In this document: piece after piece, positions 19,964 to 28,153 of the stretch | Layout of the letters: each line of letters opens with the position of its first letter | How positions within the stretch are numbered: the stretch's first letter is position 1 | NCBI GenBank assembly: GCA_937864535.1 | Contig: CALMJS010000031.1 | Location: 87,468-151,467, forward strand | From: an uncultured Paracoccaceae bacterium | Lineage (GTDB): Bacteria; Pseudomonadota; Alphaproteobacteria; Rhodobacterales; Rhodobacteraceae | Direction of reading: 5' to 3' | DNA length: 64,000 nucleotides | Notes under the pieces: model-generated | Told to the model about the DNA's origin: nothing | Databases searched by the model: none | What the model saw: the letters and a program-made list of their open reading frames with translations, nothing else | Position numbers and translations under genes: made by a program

Positions 19964-20284
19964 TTAGGGCCGGTAAAGATCATCCTCGGCTTCGGCGGGA
20001 TCAATCCCCAAGGCAACCAGCCCTGCCTCTAGATGGTCCGCCAGATGCGGGGACCCCGCCAGATAATCCTGTGTCGGCGTGGTCGCTTCTTGCTGGGCGG
20101 TGGCAAATGCCTCTTGGTAATCCTCTGCCTCAAAGCTCCCGCGTCCGATCCAGAACACCGCCACCAGCGCAGCGCGTTCCTCGTCGTTCAGGGCGTCGAT
20201 GAAGGCATCAAATTCACGCTCTCCACGACCTTCTTCGCGGGCAAGGATGATGATTTCCGCAACTTTATCTGCTGCTATATGCAT
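19964..20284 (-). CDS. DUF3775 domain protein
   Basis: This acidic protein of 106 residues matches DUF3775, a short alphaproteobacterial family of unknown role. Landmarks are the helical N terminus (AADKVAEIIILAREEGRGE), ALVAVFWIGRGSFEAEDY and the end DHLEAGLVALGIDPAEAEDD. No signal peptide or membrane segment is seen. I chose the ATG at 20284, which has GAGGAGCCGGCC directly upstream. It sits between fadH and the SDR operon; 68 bases separate it from the SDR stop, so it may be read through from the ECF-controlled operon. No function is assigned. Confidence 0.8.
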   Translation of the reverse strand: MHIAADKVAEIIILAREEGRGEREFDAFIDALNDEERAALVAVFWIGRGSFEAEDYQEAFATAQQEATTPTQDYLAGSPHLADHLEAGLVALGIDPAEAEDDLYRP

Positions 20285-20352
20285 GGCCGGCTCCTCTATC
20301 ACAGGAACCACAATGGCCTGCGCGGCGATCTTCAGCCTTGATCTAACGCAAG

Positions 20353-21081
20353 TCAGACAAGGCGGAAATACAGCCAGTCCGGGATGAACTGGGCGATGCG
20401 AAACATGGCGGAAAACGGCCAGGGGAAATCGCGACGGAAACGGTTTGTGTTCATATGTTCGAACATCAATCGCGCCGCATGGTCAGGTTCCATGATGAAC
20501 GGCATGCGGAAATCGTTTTTGTCGGTTAGCCGTGTCTTGATAAAGCCGGGATTGACCAGTTGAACGCAGATCCCGCTGTGCTTGAGGTCCGCCCGCATGG
20601 TTTCTGCCAAGGATTTCAGAGCCGCCTTGGTTGCGCCATAGCCGATGGCACCGGGCAGACCGCGATAGGCTGACAGCGATCCGGTCAGGACAATATGGCC
20701 CTCGCCGCGGATCTGCATGTGCGGAAGGATCGCACCAACCGCGTGCAGCGCCCCGAGGAAATTGACCGAAGCCATGGTTTCCACCTGCGGCGCGGACCAA
20801 TCGGCAGCGGTCATCGGCCAATAGGCCCCGGCCAGATAAACCATGCCATCAATGCGTCCGATACTCTTGGCGACCGCATTCACCGCCGCCAGATCGGTGA
20901 CGTCCACAGGAACGGCGGCAGCACTCCCCGGCAAGTCCGCTACCAGAGACTCGAGCCGATCCCCATCACGCGAAGACAGGATGACATGTGCACCCGCACG
21001 GCTCATCTGCATGGCCAAGGCGCGTCCCAGACCCTCGCTCGCCCCGATTAGCCAGTAGCGCTTTCCCACCCAACTCCGCAT
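20353..21081 (-). CDS. Short-chain dehydrogenase/reductase in the rpoE-linked operon
   Basis: The 242-residue SDR has the cofactor motif GASEGLGRALAMQM (TGxxxGxG variant beginning with G) and the catalytic Ser...Tyr-X3-Lys as GYGATKAALKSL with the serine about 13 residues earlier (LTGSLSAYRG). The NNAG position reads YLAGAY, a deviation from the classical form. It is the fourth gene of the operon that starts with the flavoprotein divergent from the ECF sigma gene. An SDR in the same place is known, as I recall it, from the R. sphaeroides RpoE-controlled operon. The substrate is unknown. Confidence 0.9.
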   Translation of the reverse strand: MRSWVGKRYWLIGASEGLGRALAMQMSRAGAHVILSSRDGDRLESLVADLPGSAAAVPVDVTDLAAVNAVAKSIGRIDGMVYLAGAYWPMTAADWSAPQVETMASVNFLGALHAVGAILPHMQIRGEGHIVLTGSLSAYRGLPGAIGYGATKAALKSLAETMRADLKHSGICVQLVNPGFIKTRLTDKNDFRMPFIMEPDHAARLMFEHMNTNRFRRDFPWPFSAMFRIAQFIPDWLYFRLV

Positions 21082-21090
21082 AGGACCTCC

Positions 21091-21639
21091 TTAGGCCGGA
21101 CGCATGGTTGCGATCAACTCGGCCACTTTGAACCCGAACTTGCGAAACTGCGATCGATTGACCAAGGCTCCGCCCGGAGTGGTGTAGATCCAATCGGTCA
21201 CCGACAGGACATGCCCGCCCGCATCTTCGTCCAACCGGATTCGATAGCGCAGAACCATCGCCGATCCAGTCTGTCGCCCGTATCCTTTACCAACCAGATC
21301 GGGGGCATCCGCTTCGATCTGGCCATCGGGACCAATCTTCAAGGACCAATGCCGGGTCTGACGGCCGCCGCTGTCATAGAAGAAATGTTCGACCATAGCG
21401 CCCTGATCCCCTGTCCATTGCGCCTGAAAATTGCCCTTGAACCGGGATGCGACGCGGCCAAACGGGCCATAGATCACCCCGTCACAGGCGATATCTCCGT
21501 TCAGAGACTGCCGGATATCCAGCGGCGCACCAGAGACATAGTCCTCCGGCCGCTGCGCAGAAAAGCTTGCCCATCGGCGCATGGCAATACCACCGATCAC
21601 TGCAAGTACACACCCCAGCGCTAATCCAAACCAGAACAT
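21091..21639 (-). CDS. DUF3833 family protein
   Basis: The 182-residue protein has a hydrophobic N-terminal segment (about residues 1-20) without a lipobox, then a beta-rich, lipocalin-like body with the family features FKGNFQAQW, HFFYDSGG and LRYRIRLDEDAGG. It ends with the conserved region RSQFRKFGFKVAELIATM. DUF3833 proteins are periplasm-facing and of unproven function; the neighbours suggest handling of lipid products. I chose the ATG at 21639 with AGGTAGAG upstream; the longer frame upstream overlaps DUF1365 and is not conserved. Nine bases separate it from the SDR start. Confidence 0.88.
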   Translation of the reverse strand: MFWFGLALGCVLAVIGGIAMRRWASFSAQRPEDYVSGAPLDIRQSLNGDIACDGVIYGPFGRVASRFKGNFQAQWTGDQGAMVEHFFYDSGGRQTRHWSLKIGPDGQIEADAPDLVGKGYGRQTGSAMVLRYRIRLDEDAGGHVLSVTDWIYTTPGGALVNRSQFRKFGFKVAELIATMRPA

Positions 21640-21646
21640 GGCCACT

Positions 21647-22402
21647 CTACCTGCTAACTGTTGACGAAGGAGGAAGCGGACGATTGCGATATTTCGCCCC
21701 CTTGAGCCGCAGGCGCAGTGCCTGCCAGAATATCCGCGCCATGACCAAACGGGTCCCCAGAGGGCGCATGGCAAATGCCCTGAGCAGCCTGCCCGTCGTG
21801 AGCGTCTGGCGAGGGCCGGACAAGGTGGCGACGACGCCGCCTGCCTCGTGATTGTAGTCGATGACGATATTCACATCGGTCCGGGAAATTCCAAAGCGGA
21901 ACCGATATTCCCCGTCGACTGGCTGGAAGGGCGAAACATGGAATATTTTCCGCGCACTGACCCAATCTCGCGCCTCGATCGGACGAAAATCGGCGTGGTG
22001 GCACAAATAACTGTGCCGATCACCGAACGTGTTGCTAACCTCTGAAATTACTGCGCGCAGGGTATTCGAGGCGTCATGACACAGCCAAAAACTCACCGGA
22101 TTGAACACATAGCCCAGACTGCGCGGTTGCGTCAGCAGATCGATCCGGCCATTCGCGGGAATGTTATATGCGGCTATGACCTCTCGCACCCACGCGGCGC
22201 CCCGACCCTGCCCAACCGGGCCGCCATTGTCGCGGTCATTGACAGACCACAGACCCCTAGCGTTGCGTCCAAACAGCCCCGGCTTGGTGCTGATTTTTTC
22301 CGCATTCAACAAGACGAAATCGACGGAATAGCTGAACCCATGCCGATTGGCCCCACGACGCCCGTGGAAAGTGGTGGCCGCGATGACATCAACACCTGTC
22401 AT
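21647..22402 (-). CDS. DUF1365 domain protein
   Basis: The 251-residue protein has all the DUF1365 landmarks: HGRRGANRHGFSYSVDFVLL at the front, LTQPRSLGYVFNPVSFWLCHD in the middle and HVSPFQPVDGEYRF later. In several bacteria it is always paired with the adjacent NAD(P)-binding flavoprotein, and in R. sphaeroides the pair has been linked to furan fatty acid formation, as far as I remember. No membrane segment is seen. Its start overlaps the flavoprotein stop by four bases, so the two are translationally coupled. Confidence 0.93.
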   Translation of the reverse strand: MTGVDVIAATTFHGRRGANRHGFSYSVDFVLLNAEKISTKPGLFGRNARGLWSVNDRDNGGPVGQGRGAAWVREVIAAYNIPANGRIDLLTQPRSLGYVFNPVSFWLCHDASNTLRAVISEVSNTFGDRHSYLCHHADFRPIEARDWVSARKIFHVSPFQPVDGEYRFRFGISRTDVNIVIDYNHEAGGVVATLSGPRQTLTTGRLLRAFAMRPLGTRLVMARIFWQALRLRLKGAKYRNRPLPPSSTVSR

Positions 22403-23700
22403 TCTGCGGCAACCCTTTGGGCATTGCGGGCCAGCACGGCCTGCGCCACGTCAACCGCACTGGACAAACCGTCCTCGTGGAACCCGTTGCGACACCACGC
22501 GCCGCAGAACCATGTGTTGCGTTGACCGTTCAGCAGCGGCACCTGCTTTTGCGCCTCTAGCGCGGCCAGATCATAGACCGGATGGCGCAGGGTGACCTGA
22601 TCCCAGATCAGCTCTTGGCGAATGGGACGTGTGGTGTTCAGCGTGACGAACAGATCATCTTGCTTCAACCACGGCTGAAGAGAGTTCATCCAGTAGGTCA
22701 GGTCGATGGTATCGACCGTCTTTCTGGGCGCTTCGGTATAATTCCACGACGACCAGACAGCGCGGCGGCGGGGCATCACCGACGGGTCGGAATGCAGAAC
22801 GATGTCGTTGGGTTGATATTTCACCGCGGACAGAATGCGGGTTTCGTCCTCGGACGGATCGACCAGCAGCCGCAGGCTATCGTCCGAATGGGTCGCGAGA
22901 ACCACGTCATCGAACATTTCCCATTCGCCGCCATGGGCCCGCACCTCTACCCCACCGGCGACGCGGCGCAGGCCGGCAACCGGCGTATCGGGACGCAACT
23001 GCACACCCCAGCCCTGCAATCCAGCCACCAGACGGGTCACATATTCCACCGAGCCACCGGCCACGGTGTACCACTGGTGCTGACCGCTATGGTGCAGCAG
23101 GGCATGGTTTTCGAAAAACTGCATCATCGCATGGGCCGGAAAGTCGAGGATTTTTTCGGTCGGCGTCGACCAGATCGCACCAGAGAGCGGCAGCAGATAG
23201 TAGTCCCGGAACCATTCGCCGGTCCCCAAGGCCGCCAGCAGCCCGCCAACCGTCTTCGCCTGATCCTGCCGGGCAACGCCCAGCGCGGTCGCGTTGAACC
23301 GCAGCACATCGCGGATCATCCGCAGGAACCGCGGATCGGCGGCGTTTTTGGGCTGAGCGAACAGAGCACGCAAGTTCTTGAGCCCGTATTCCAATGCCCC
23401 GTCCCGCACAGAGGCGCCGAATGTCATATCGGATTTCACCACGGGCACGTCCAGACGGTCAAACAGCGCCATGAGTTGCGGATAGTTCACATGGTTGAAT
23501 ACGATGAACCCGGTATCCACCGCCTGATCGCGATTGACGCCTGCCCAGCGGGTACGGGCATGGCCACCCATGCGCGGTTCAGCCTCATAGACCGTGACGT
23601 TGTGCGTTGGCGCCAGCATCCATGCCGCCCCAAGCCCGGAAATACCGCCGCCGATGACGGCAACCGAACGCCGCGGATAAGAGAGAGCTTCGAAAGGCAT
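22399..23700 (-). CDS. FAD-dependent amine oxidase-like/desaturase-like oxidoreductase
   Basis: The 433-residue flavoprotein belongs to COG2907 (NAD(P)-binding Rossmann, amine oxidase superfamily, related to carotenoid and fatty acid desaturases). It has an N-terminal dinucleotide motif (VAVIGGGISGLGAAWML), EAEPRMGGHARTRW typical of desaturases, and the C-terminal flavin contact NTWFCGAWCRNGFHEDGL. The start is the ATG at 23700 with AGGAGAATTCC upstream. It is the first gene of the operon divergent from the ECF sigma factor, behind a candidate ECF promoter. Homologues are implicated in furan fatty acid synthesis after singlet-oxygen stress; the assignment here is by homology and context. Confidence 0.9.
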   Translation of the reverse strand: MPFEALSYPRRSVAVIGGGISGLGAAWMLAPTHNVTVYEAEPRMGGHARTRWAGVNRDQAVDTGFIVFNHVNYPQLMALFDRLDVPVVKSDMTFGASVRDGALEYGLKNLRALFAQPKNAADPRFLRMIRDVLRFNATALGVARQDQAKTVGGLLAALGTGEWFRDYYLLPLSGAIWSTPTEKILDFPAHAMMQFFENHALLHHSGQHQWYTVAGGSVEYVTRLVAGLQGWGVQLRPDTPVAGLRRVAGGVEVRAHGGEWEMFDDVVLATHSDDSLRLLVDPSEDETRILSAVKYQPNDIVLHSDPSVMPRRRAVWSSWNYTEAPRKTVDTIDLTYWMNSLQPWLKQDDLFVTLNTTRPIRQELIWDQVTLRHPVYDLAALEAQKQVPLLNGQRNTWFCGAWCRNGFHEDGLSSAVDVAQAVLARNAQRVAAE

Positions 23701-23724
23701 GGAATTCTCCTGTGTTCTGGAATG

Positions 23725-23752
23725 GATACGTGGAACTTCGCGTTCTGGATGA
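23725..23752 (-). promoter_or_regulatory. Candidate ECF (RpoE/ChrR-type) promoter of the flavoprotein operon
   Basis: Read on the minus strand, TCATCC (23752-23747) is followed after 16 bases by CGTATC (23730-23725). ECF group 11 promoters have TGATCC and CGTA-type elements; this one differs in one -35 base. Transcription would begin about 20 bases before the ATG at 23700, leaving room for the AGGAGA ribosome binding site. The same element spacing occurs in the facing promoter. Confidence 0.5.
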
Positions 23753-23766
23753 CTCTTGGAAAAAAA

Positions 23767-23796
23767 TGATCTGACCGCCCGGACGGGACGTAACGA
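23767..23796 (+). promoter_or_regulatory. Candidate autoregulated ECF promoter of rpoE-chrR
   Basis: TGATCT (23767-23772) is followed after 16 bases by CGTAAC (23789-23794). This fits the ECF group 11 pattern, and equally the TGATC(C/T)-N18-TAA form recalled for R. sphaeroides RpoE. It would give a leader of about 100 bases to the GTG at 23903. Position upstream of the sigma gene fits the autoregulation known for this family. Confidence 0.6.
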
Positions 23797-23902
23797 TGGT
23801 ATGTTGATGGAAAACTCTTCTCTTGCCACTGTTGGCGTGATTGCGTCTGACCGCTATGGTCAGCACAGCACGATTGCTATTGGCCGCACGGAATATCGAA
23901 GA

Positions 23903-24457
23903 GTGACTGACACGTCAGACCCCACAATGCCCGCTTGGGTCGCCGAGATTTATGCGATCCGCGACCATCAGGACCAAAAGGCCTTTGCCCGGATATTCGG
24001 GCATTTCGGCCCGAGGGTTAAGGCGTTTCTGATGCGGTCGGGCGCGGCCCCCGATGTGGCCGAAGAATGCACCCAAGAGGTGATGGCGACGCTCTGGCGC
24101 AAGGCCCATCTGTTCGACCCCAGCCGCGCCAGTGCCGCAACGTGGATCTATAGCATCGCGCGAAACAAGCAGATCGACATGATCCGCAAATCCAGACGAC
24201 CAGAACCCGAAGACCTGCCTTGGGGTCCAGAGGCCGATCCCGACCCGGGCGAGGCTCTGACTTTGCAGGAGGAAACCGCAAAACTCGGACAGGCCCTCGC
24301 GGCCTTGCCGGAAAAACAGCGTGATCTGATCCAGAGAGCCTACTTTGGCGATCTCAGCCATTCCGAAATCGCAGAGCAAACAGGCCTGCCACTTGGAACG
24401 ATCAAATCGCGGATACGATTGGCGCTAGACCGCTTGCGCCATGCTATGGGTAATTGA
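23903..24457 (+). CDS. rpoE: ECF sigma factor, RpoE of the ChrR type (ECF11)
   Basis: The 184-residue protein has sigma region 2 (AFARIFGHFGPRVKAFLM through WIYSIARNKQIDMIR) and region 4 (LPEKQRDLIQRAYFGDLSHSEIAEQTGLPLGTIKSRIRLALDRLR, in two stretches), with no region 3, as in ECF factors. The following chrR gene assigns it to the group that responds to singlet oxygen. I chose the GTG at 23903 because the product then begins MTDT and is aligned in length with the R. sphaeroides protein as I recall it. The frame stays open back to 23756 with ATGs at 23801 and 23807, so a longer form cannot be excluded. Confidence 0.9.
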   Translation: MTDTSDPTMPAWVAEIYAIRDHQDQKAFARIFGHFGPRVKAFLMRSGAAPDVAEECTQEVMATLWRKAHLFDPSRASAATWIYSIARNKQIDMIRKSRRPEPEDLPWGPEADPDPGEALTLQEETAKLGQALAALPEKQRDLIQRAYFGDLSHSEIAEQTGLPLGTIKSRIRLALDRLRHAMGN

Positions 24458-24459
24458 TT

Positions 24460-25104
24460 ATGACGCAGATAAAACACCACCTGACCGATGCAATCTTGAT
24501 GGCCTACGCGACTGGCTCTTTGACGGAGGCGTTTAGCCTCGTGGTGGCGACCCATGTGTCGCTCTGCGACGATTGCCGTGCGCAACTGGCGGAACTCGAC
24601 GCTCTGGGCGGCGAGGTCATGATGACAGCCGGGTCGGTCGATCTGGATGAGGACGCCTTTGCAGCGACCTTGGCGCTGATCGCGCAGGACCAAAAATCTA
24701 CCGCGCTGCGTCCGCGTAAAACCGGCATTTTTCCTACCCCGCTGCAATCCTATCTGGGCGGCGATCTGGACGCGGTTAAATGGCGTCGCGTGGGTGGCGG
24801 TGTCAAACAGATGATCCTGAACACCGATGGCGTCGGATCGGTGCGTCTGCTGTACATCCCCGCCGGCATGTCAGTGCCGGATCACGGCCATCGCGGCCTA
24901 GAAATGACCTTGGTCCTGCAAGGCGCGTTCAGGGATGAAACCGACCGGTTCGCAGTTGGTGATGTCGAGGTTGCGAACGAGGACCTGAACCACACGCCCA
25001 TCGCCGAAGACGGTCCGGACTGCATTTGTCTGGCCGCCACCGATGCACCGCTGCGGTTTAACACCCTGCTACCGCGCCTAGCCCAGCCGTTTGTCCGAAT
25101 TTAA
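24460..25104 (+). CDS. chrR: ChrR-family zinc anti-sigma factor
   Basis: ChrR holds RpoE inactive until singlet oxygen or certain hydroperoxides trigger its release. The 214-residue protein keeps both metal sites: the anti-sigma domain ligands His7, His32, Cys36 and Cys39 (HVSLCDDC) and the C-terminal cupin ligands His142, His144, Glu148 and His178. Each is shifted by one from the published R. sphaeroides numbering as I remember it. A CxC pair (Cys188, Cys190) is also present. The ATG at 24460 lies two bases after the rpoE stop; a TTG at 24454 is a weaker option. The stop overlaps convergent rmuC. Confidence 0.95.
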   Translation: MTQIKHHLTDAILMAYATGSLTEAFSLVVATHVSLCDDCRAQLAELDALGGEVMMTAGSVDLDEDAFAATLALIAQDQKSTALRPRKTGIFPTPLQSYLGGDLDAVKWRRVGGGVKQMILNTDGVGSVRLLYIPAGMSVPDHGHRGLEMTLVLQGAFRDETDRFAVGDVEVANEDLNHTPIAEDGPDCICLAATDAPLRFNTLLPRLAQPFVRI

Positions 25105-26246
25105 TCGCGGCCCAGCACAATCGCGTCAGCGGGATCGGGTGCCAACTCCTCGAAATCGAAATTATCGAGCCGTCTGGCGCGACGTCCCGCCTTGTCCGCG
25201 CTGATCTTGATCTCCGCCACGTCCTTGGCCGCCTGCCCAAAGTGGCGGTCCAGATTTTCGACCCGCTGACCCAGCCGATCCACATCGGCGTAGAGCAGCG
25301 ACAATTCCCTGCGGATCGCCCCGGCCTGTTCGCGCATCCGTGCATCCTTGAGGATCGCGCGCATCGTATTGAGCGTGGCCATGCAGGTCGTGGGTGAAAC
25401 CGTCCAGACGCGTGCCGCAAACCCTTCGCGGATCAGGTCACCGAAATTCGCATGCAGTTCGGCATAAACGGCCTCAGACGGTAGAAACATCAGCGCCCCG
25501 TCGGCGGTTTCACCTTCTATGATATACTTTTCCGAGATGGCGCGAATATGCGCCTTGACCGCCGTGCGCATCTGCCGTGCGGCCTCGGCCAGTTCGTAAT
25601 CGGTCTTTGCCGCGCGTAGCCGTTCATAGGGTTCAAGGGGAAACTTGCTGTCGATCACAATCGGACCCGGCGGATTGGGCAGATGAATCAAACAGTCGGC
25701 ACGTTTTCCGTTCGAGAGCGTATGCTGCAAGGTATAGCTGTCGCTCGGCAGCGCCTTGGACACGATGTCGTGCAACTGGATTTCGCCAAAGGCACCACGG
25801 GTCTGCTTATTCGCCAGAATGTCCTGTAGCCCCAGAACGTCGCCGGACAATTTCGTGATGTTTTCTTGCGCCTTATCAATGGTTTTCAGCCGCTGTTGCA
25901 ACTCCCCCAGCGACTGCGCGGTCGCCTTGGCGCTGACGGTCAGGTTCCGGTTCATCATCTCTGTCACCTGCTGCAGACGCGCCTCCATCAGTTTGAGCAT
26001 CTGGGCCTGGGATTTGGTCTGCGCCTCGGTGACCGAGGTGAGGCCACCAAAGAGCTGTTGTTGCCCGTCCGACAACATTTGAACGCGCTGCGTCACACCG
26101 CCCATCTGGCTGGCCACATATTCGGCCATGCGGGTGGACCGACTGGCGCTGCGCAGGACACTGATCAATAGAAACACGGCCAGAACACTCAGCCCTCCGG
26201 CGCACAGAGCCAAGAGGGTGATCGGATCATTCAGATCAAGCGTCAT
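25101..26246 (-). CDS. rmuC: DNA recombination protein RmuC
   Basis: RmuC limits inversions between short repeats and is a putative nuclease. The 381-residue protein starts with a transmembrane helix (about 10-30), has a coiled-coil region (40-140) rich in Gln and Leu, and a PD-(D/E)XK-like core with the landmarks GAFGEIQLHDIV, RADCLIHLPNPPGPIVIDSKFPLEPYERL and FLPSEAVYAEL. It is directly downstream of mutL with a TGATG overlap, so a repair operon is likely. It converges on chrR. Confidence 0.93.
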   Translation of the reverse strand: MTLDLNDPITLLALCAGGLSVLAVFLLISVLRSASRSTRMAEYVASQMGGVTQRVQMLSDGQQQLFGGLTSVTEAQTKSQAQMLKLMEARLQQVTEMMNRNLTVSAKATAQSLGELQQRLKTIDKAQENITKLSGDVLGLQDILANKQTRGAFGEIQLHDIVSKALPSDSYTLQHTLSNGKRADCLIHLPNPPGPIVIDSKFPLEPYERLRAAKTDYELAEAARQMRTAVKAHIRAISEKYIIEGETADGALMFLPSEAVYAELHANFGDLIREGFAARVWTVSPTTCMATLNTMRAILKDARMREQAGAIRRELSLLYADVDRLGQRVENLDRHFGQAAKDVAEIKISADKAGRRARRLDNFDFEELAPDPADAIVLGRD

Positions 26247-28099
26247 CAGGTGCGTCCAAACAAACGTTCAATGTCAGAGAGCCGCAGTTCCACATAGGTC
26301 GGGCGGCCATGGTTGCACTGGCCCGAATGCGGCGTCGCCTCCATCTCGCGGAGCAGGGCGTTCATCTCTTCGCCGCGCATCCGCCGACCGGATCGGATCG
26401 ACCCATGGCAGGCGACACGCGACAAGATCGCCTCGATTTTGGACTGAACCGTTGTGCTGTCGCCCAGATCGGCCAATTCGTCCAGAATGTCGCGCAGCAT
26501 CGCATCGGCATTGACCTCGCCCAGAATGGCGGGGGTTTCGCGCACGCAAACTGCGCCGCCTCCAAAGGGTTCGATGGTCAGACCCAGACGCGCCAGATCA
26601 TCCGCAACGTCTAGCAACCGGGCCGCATCACCCGACGAAAGCTCTACAATTTCCGGTATCAGGAGGGCCTGCGCAGCAACGCCATTTTCATCCATCTGCC
26701 GCTTGAGCCGTTCATAAACCAGCCGTTCATGCGCTGCATGCTGATCGACGATCACAATCCCGGTTTCTGTTTGCGCGATGATGTAGTTCTCATGGACCTG
26801 CGCACGGGCCGCGCCCAAGGGGAGCGATTCCAGCGGGGCGGGCTCTTCGAACACAGGCTCGATCCGGGCAGAGGGAACCGACAATTCGGCAAATCCCGGT
26901 GCCTCCGGAATCGGGGCCTGCATTTGATAGGTCATTGACCGCGCCGCATAAGACGGACGATCCGCGTAATACGGGGCCTGGTACACGGGAGCAGCCGGAC
27001 GTTCTGGCCGCATCGCGCCCAAGGTCTGCATCGCAACCGTGGTCGACGCCCGATGCCCTGCCCCGGCCAAGGCATGGCGCAAACCCGACACGATGAGGCC
27101 ACGCACGATCCCCGGTTCGCGAAACCGGACTTCGGACTTTGCAGGGTGAACGTTGACGTCAACCAACTGCGGGTCGCAGTCGATGAACAGGGCCGCCGCA
27201 GGGTGCCGATCACGCGACAGGAAATCCATATAGGCGCCCTTGAGTGCGCCAATCAGCAGTTTATCCCGCACGGGCCGCCCGTTGACGAACAGGAATTGCG
27301 CAACCGATGATCCGCGCGAATAGGTCGGCAGGGCCGCATAGCCGGTCAGGTGGAACCCATCGCGTTCGGTATCCAGCGCAACCGAGTTGTCGGCAAAATC
27401 GCGGCCCAATACCGTCGCGAGCCGCCCACCCAGGGCATCGAAGAGTGCCCCCTGCTCTGCGTCGGCGCGAAACACCTCGCGGCGATCCCCGCCAGAGGCA
27501 TCCACCAGAACAAAACTGACAAAGGGTTCGGCCATCGCCAGACGCTTGATGATATCTGTAACAGCCTGCGATTCCGCCCGATCCGTGCGCAGGAATTTCA
27601 GCCGCGCCGGCGTGGCGTAAAACAGGTCCCGCAGTTCGACCACTGTGCCAGCGGACAGGGCTGCAGGCCTAACCGCGCCCATCTGACCCCCGGCGACGGA
27701 AATCGAGGCGCCCTCTGCCCCTTGGACCCGGCTGGTGATGGTCAGGCGGCCAACCGCGCCCAAGGACGGCAGCGCCTCGCCACGAAAGCCGAAGGAGTGG
27801 ATGTTCAGCAGGTCGGAGCCATCGATTTTCGAGGTCGCATGTCGCGACAGCGCCAGCGGCAATTCCTCGGCTGCAATCCCACAGCCGTCATCCGTCACGC
27901 GGATCAGGGTCTTGCCACCATCGGCGATCACGACCTCGATCCGGGTCGCGCCCGCGTCGATGCTATTCTCCACCAGTTCCTTAACGGCAGAGGCAGGCCG
28001 CTCGACCACTTCGCCAGCGGCGATGCGGTTTATAGCAGCCTCATCCAATTGACGGATCACAGGACGGGTTTCGAGCATATTGGGGTTCGTTTGGGCCAT
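26246..28099 (-). CDS. mutL: DNA mismatch repair protein MutL
   Basis: MutL couples mismatch recognition by MutS to strand removal. The 617-residue protein has the GHKL ATPase motifs near the N terminus ([43 protein letters not shown]). The C-terminal domain carries the endonuclease motif [12 protein letters not shown], so it probably nicks DNA itself, as expected where MutH is absent. I took the ATG at 28099; ATGs at 28126 and 28078 are possible and none has a good ribosome site. rmuC follows with overlapping codons. Confidence 0.95.
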   Translation of the reverse strand: MAQTNPNMLETRPVIRQLDEAAINRIAAGEVVERPASAVKELVENSIDAGATRIEVVIADGGKTLIRVTDDGCGIAAEELPLALSRHATSKIDGSDLLNIHSFGFRGEALPSLGAVGRLTITSRVQGAEGASISVAGGQMGAVRPAALSAGTVVELRDLFYATPARLKFLRTDRAESQAVTDIIKRLAMAEPFVSFVLVDASGGDRREVFRADAEQGALFDALGGRLATVLGRDFADNSVALDTERDGFHLTGYAALPTYSRGSSVAQFLFVNGRPVRDKLLIGALKGAYMDFLSRDRHPAAALFIDCDPQLVDVNVHPAKSEVRFREPGIVRGLIVSGLRHALAGAGHRASTTVAMQTLGAMRPERPAAPVYQAPYYADRPSYAARSMTYQMQAPIPEAPGFAELSVPSARIEPVFEEPAPLESLPLGAARAQVHENYIIAQTETGIVIVDQHAAHERLVYERLKRQMDENGVAAQALLIPEIVELSSGDAARLLDVADDLARLGLTIEPFGGGAVCVRETPAILGEVNADAMLRDILDELADLGDSTTVQSKIEAILSRVACHGSIRSGRRMRGEEMNALLREMEATPHSGQCNHGRPTYVELRLSDIERLFGRT

Positions 28100-28153
28100 G
28101 CCACAATAACTAGCATGGCCCTGCACGATTCTGACAGGGGTATTTCGTGAACA

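Noticed and set aside
22582-23769. Open frame of about 395 codons antisense to the flavoprotein gene
   Set aside because: Overlaps a conserved gene; arises from third-position GC bias.
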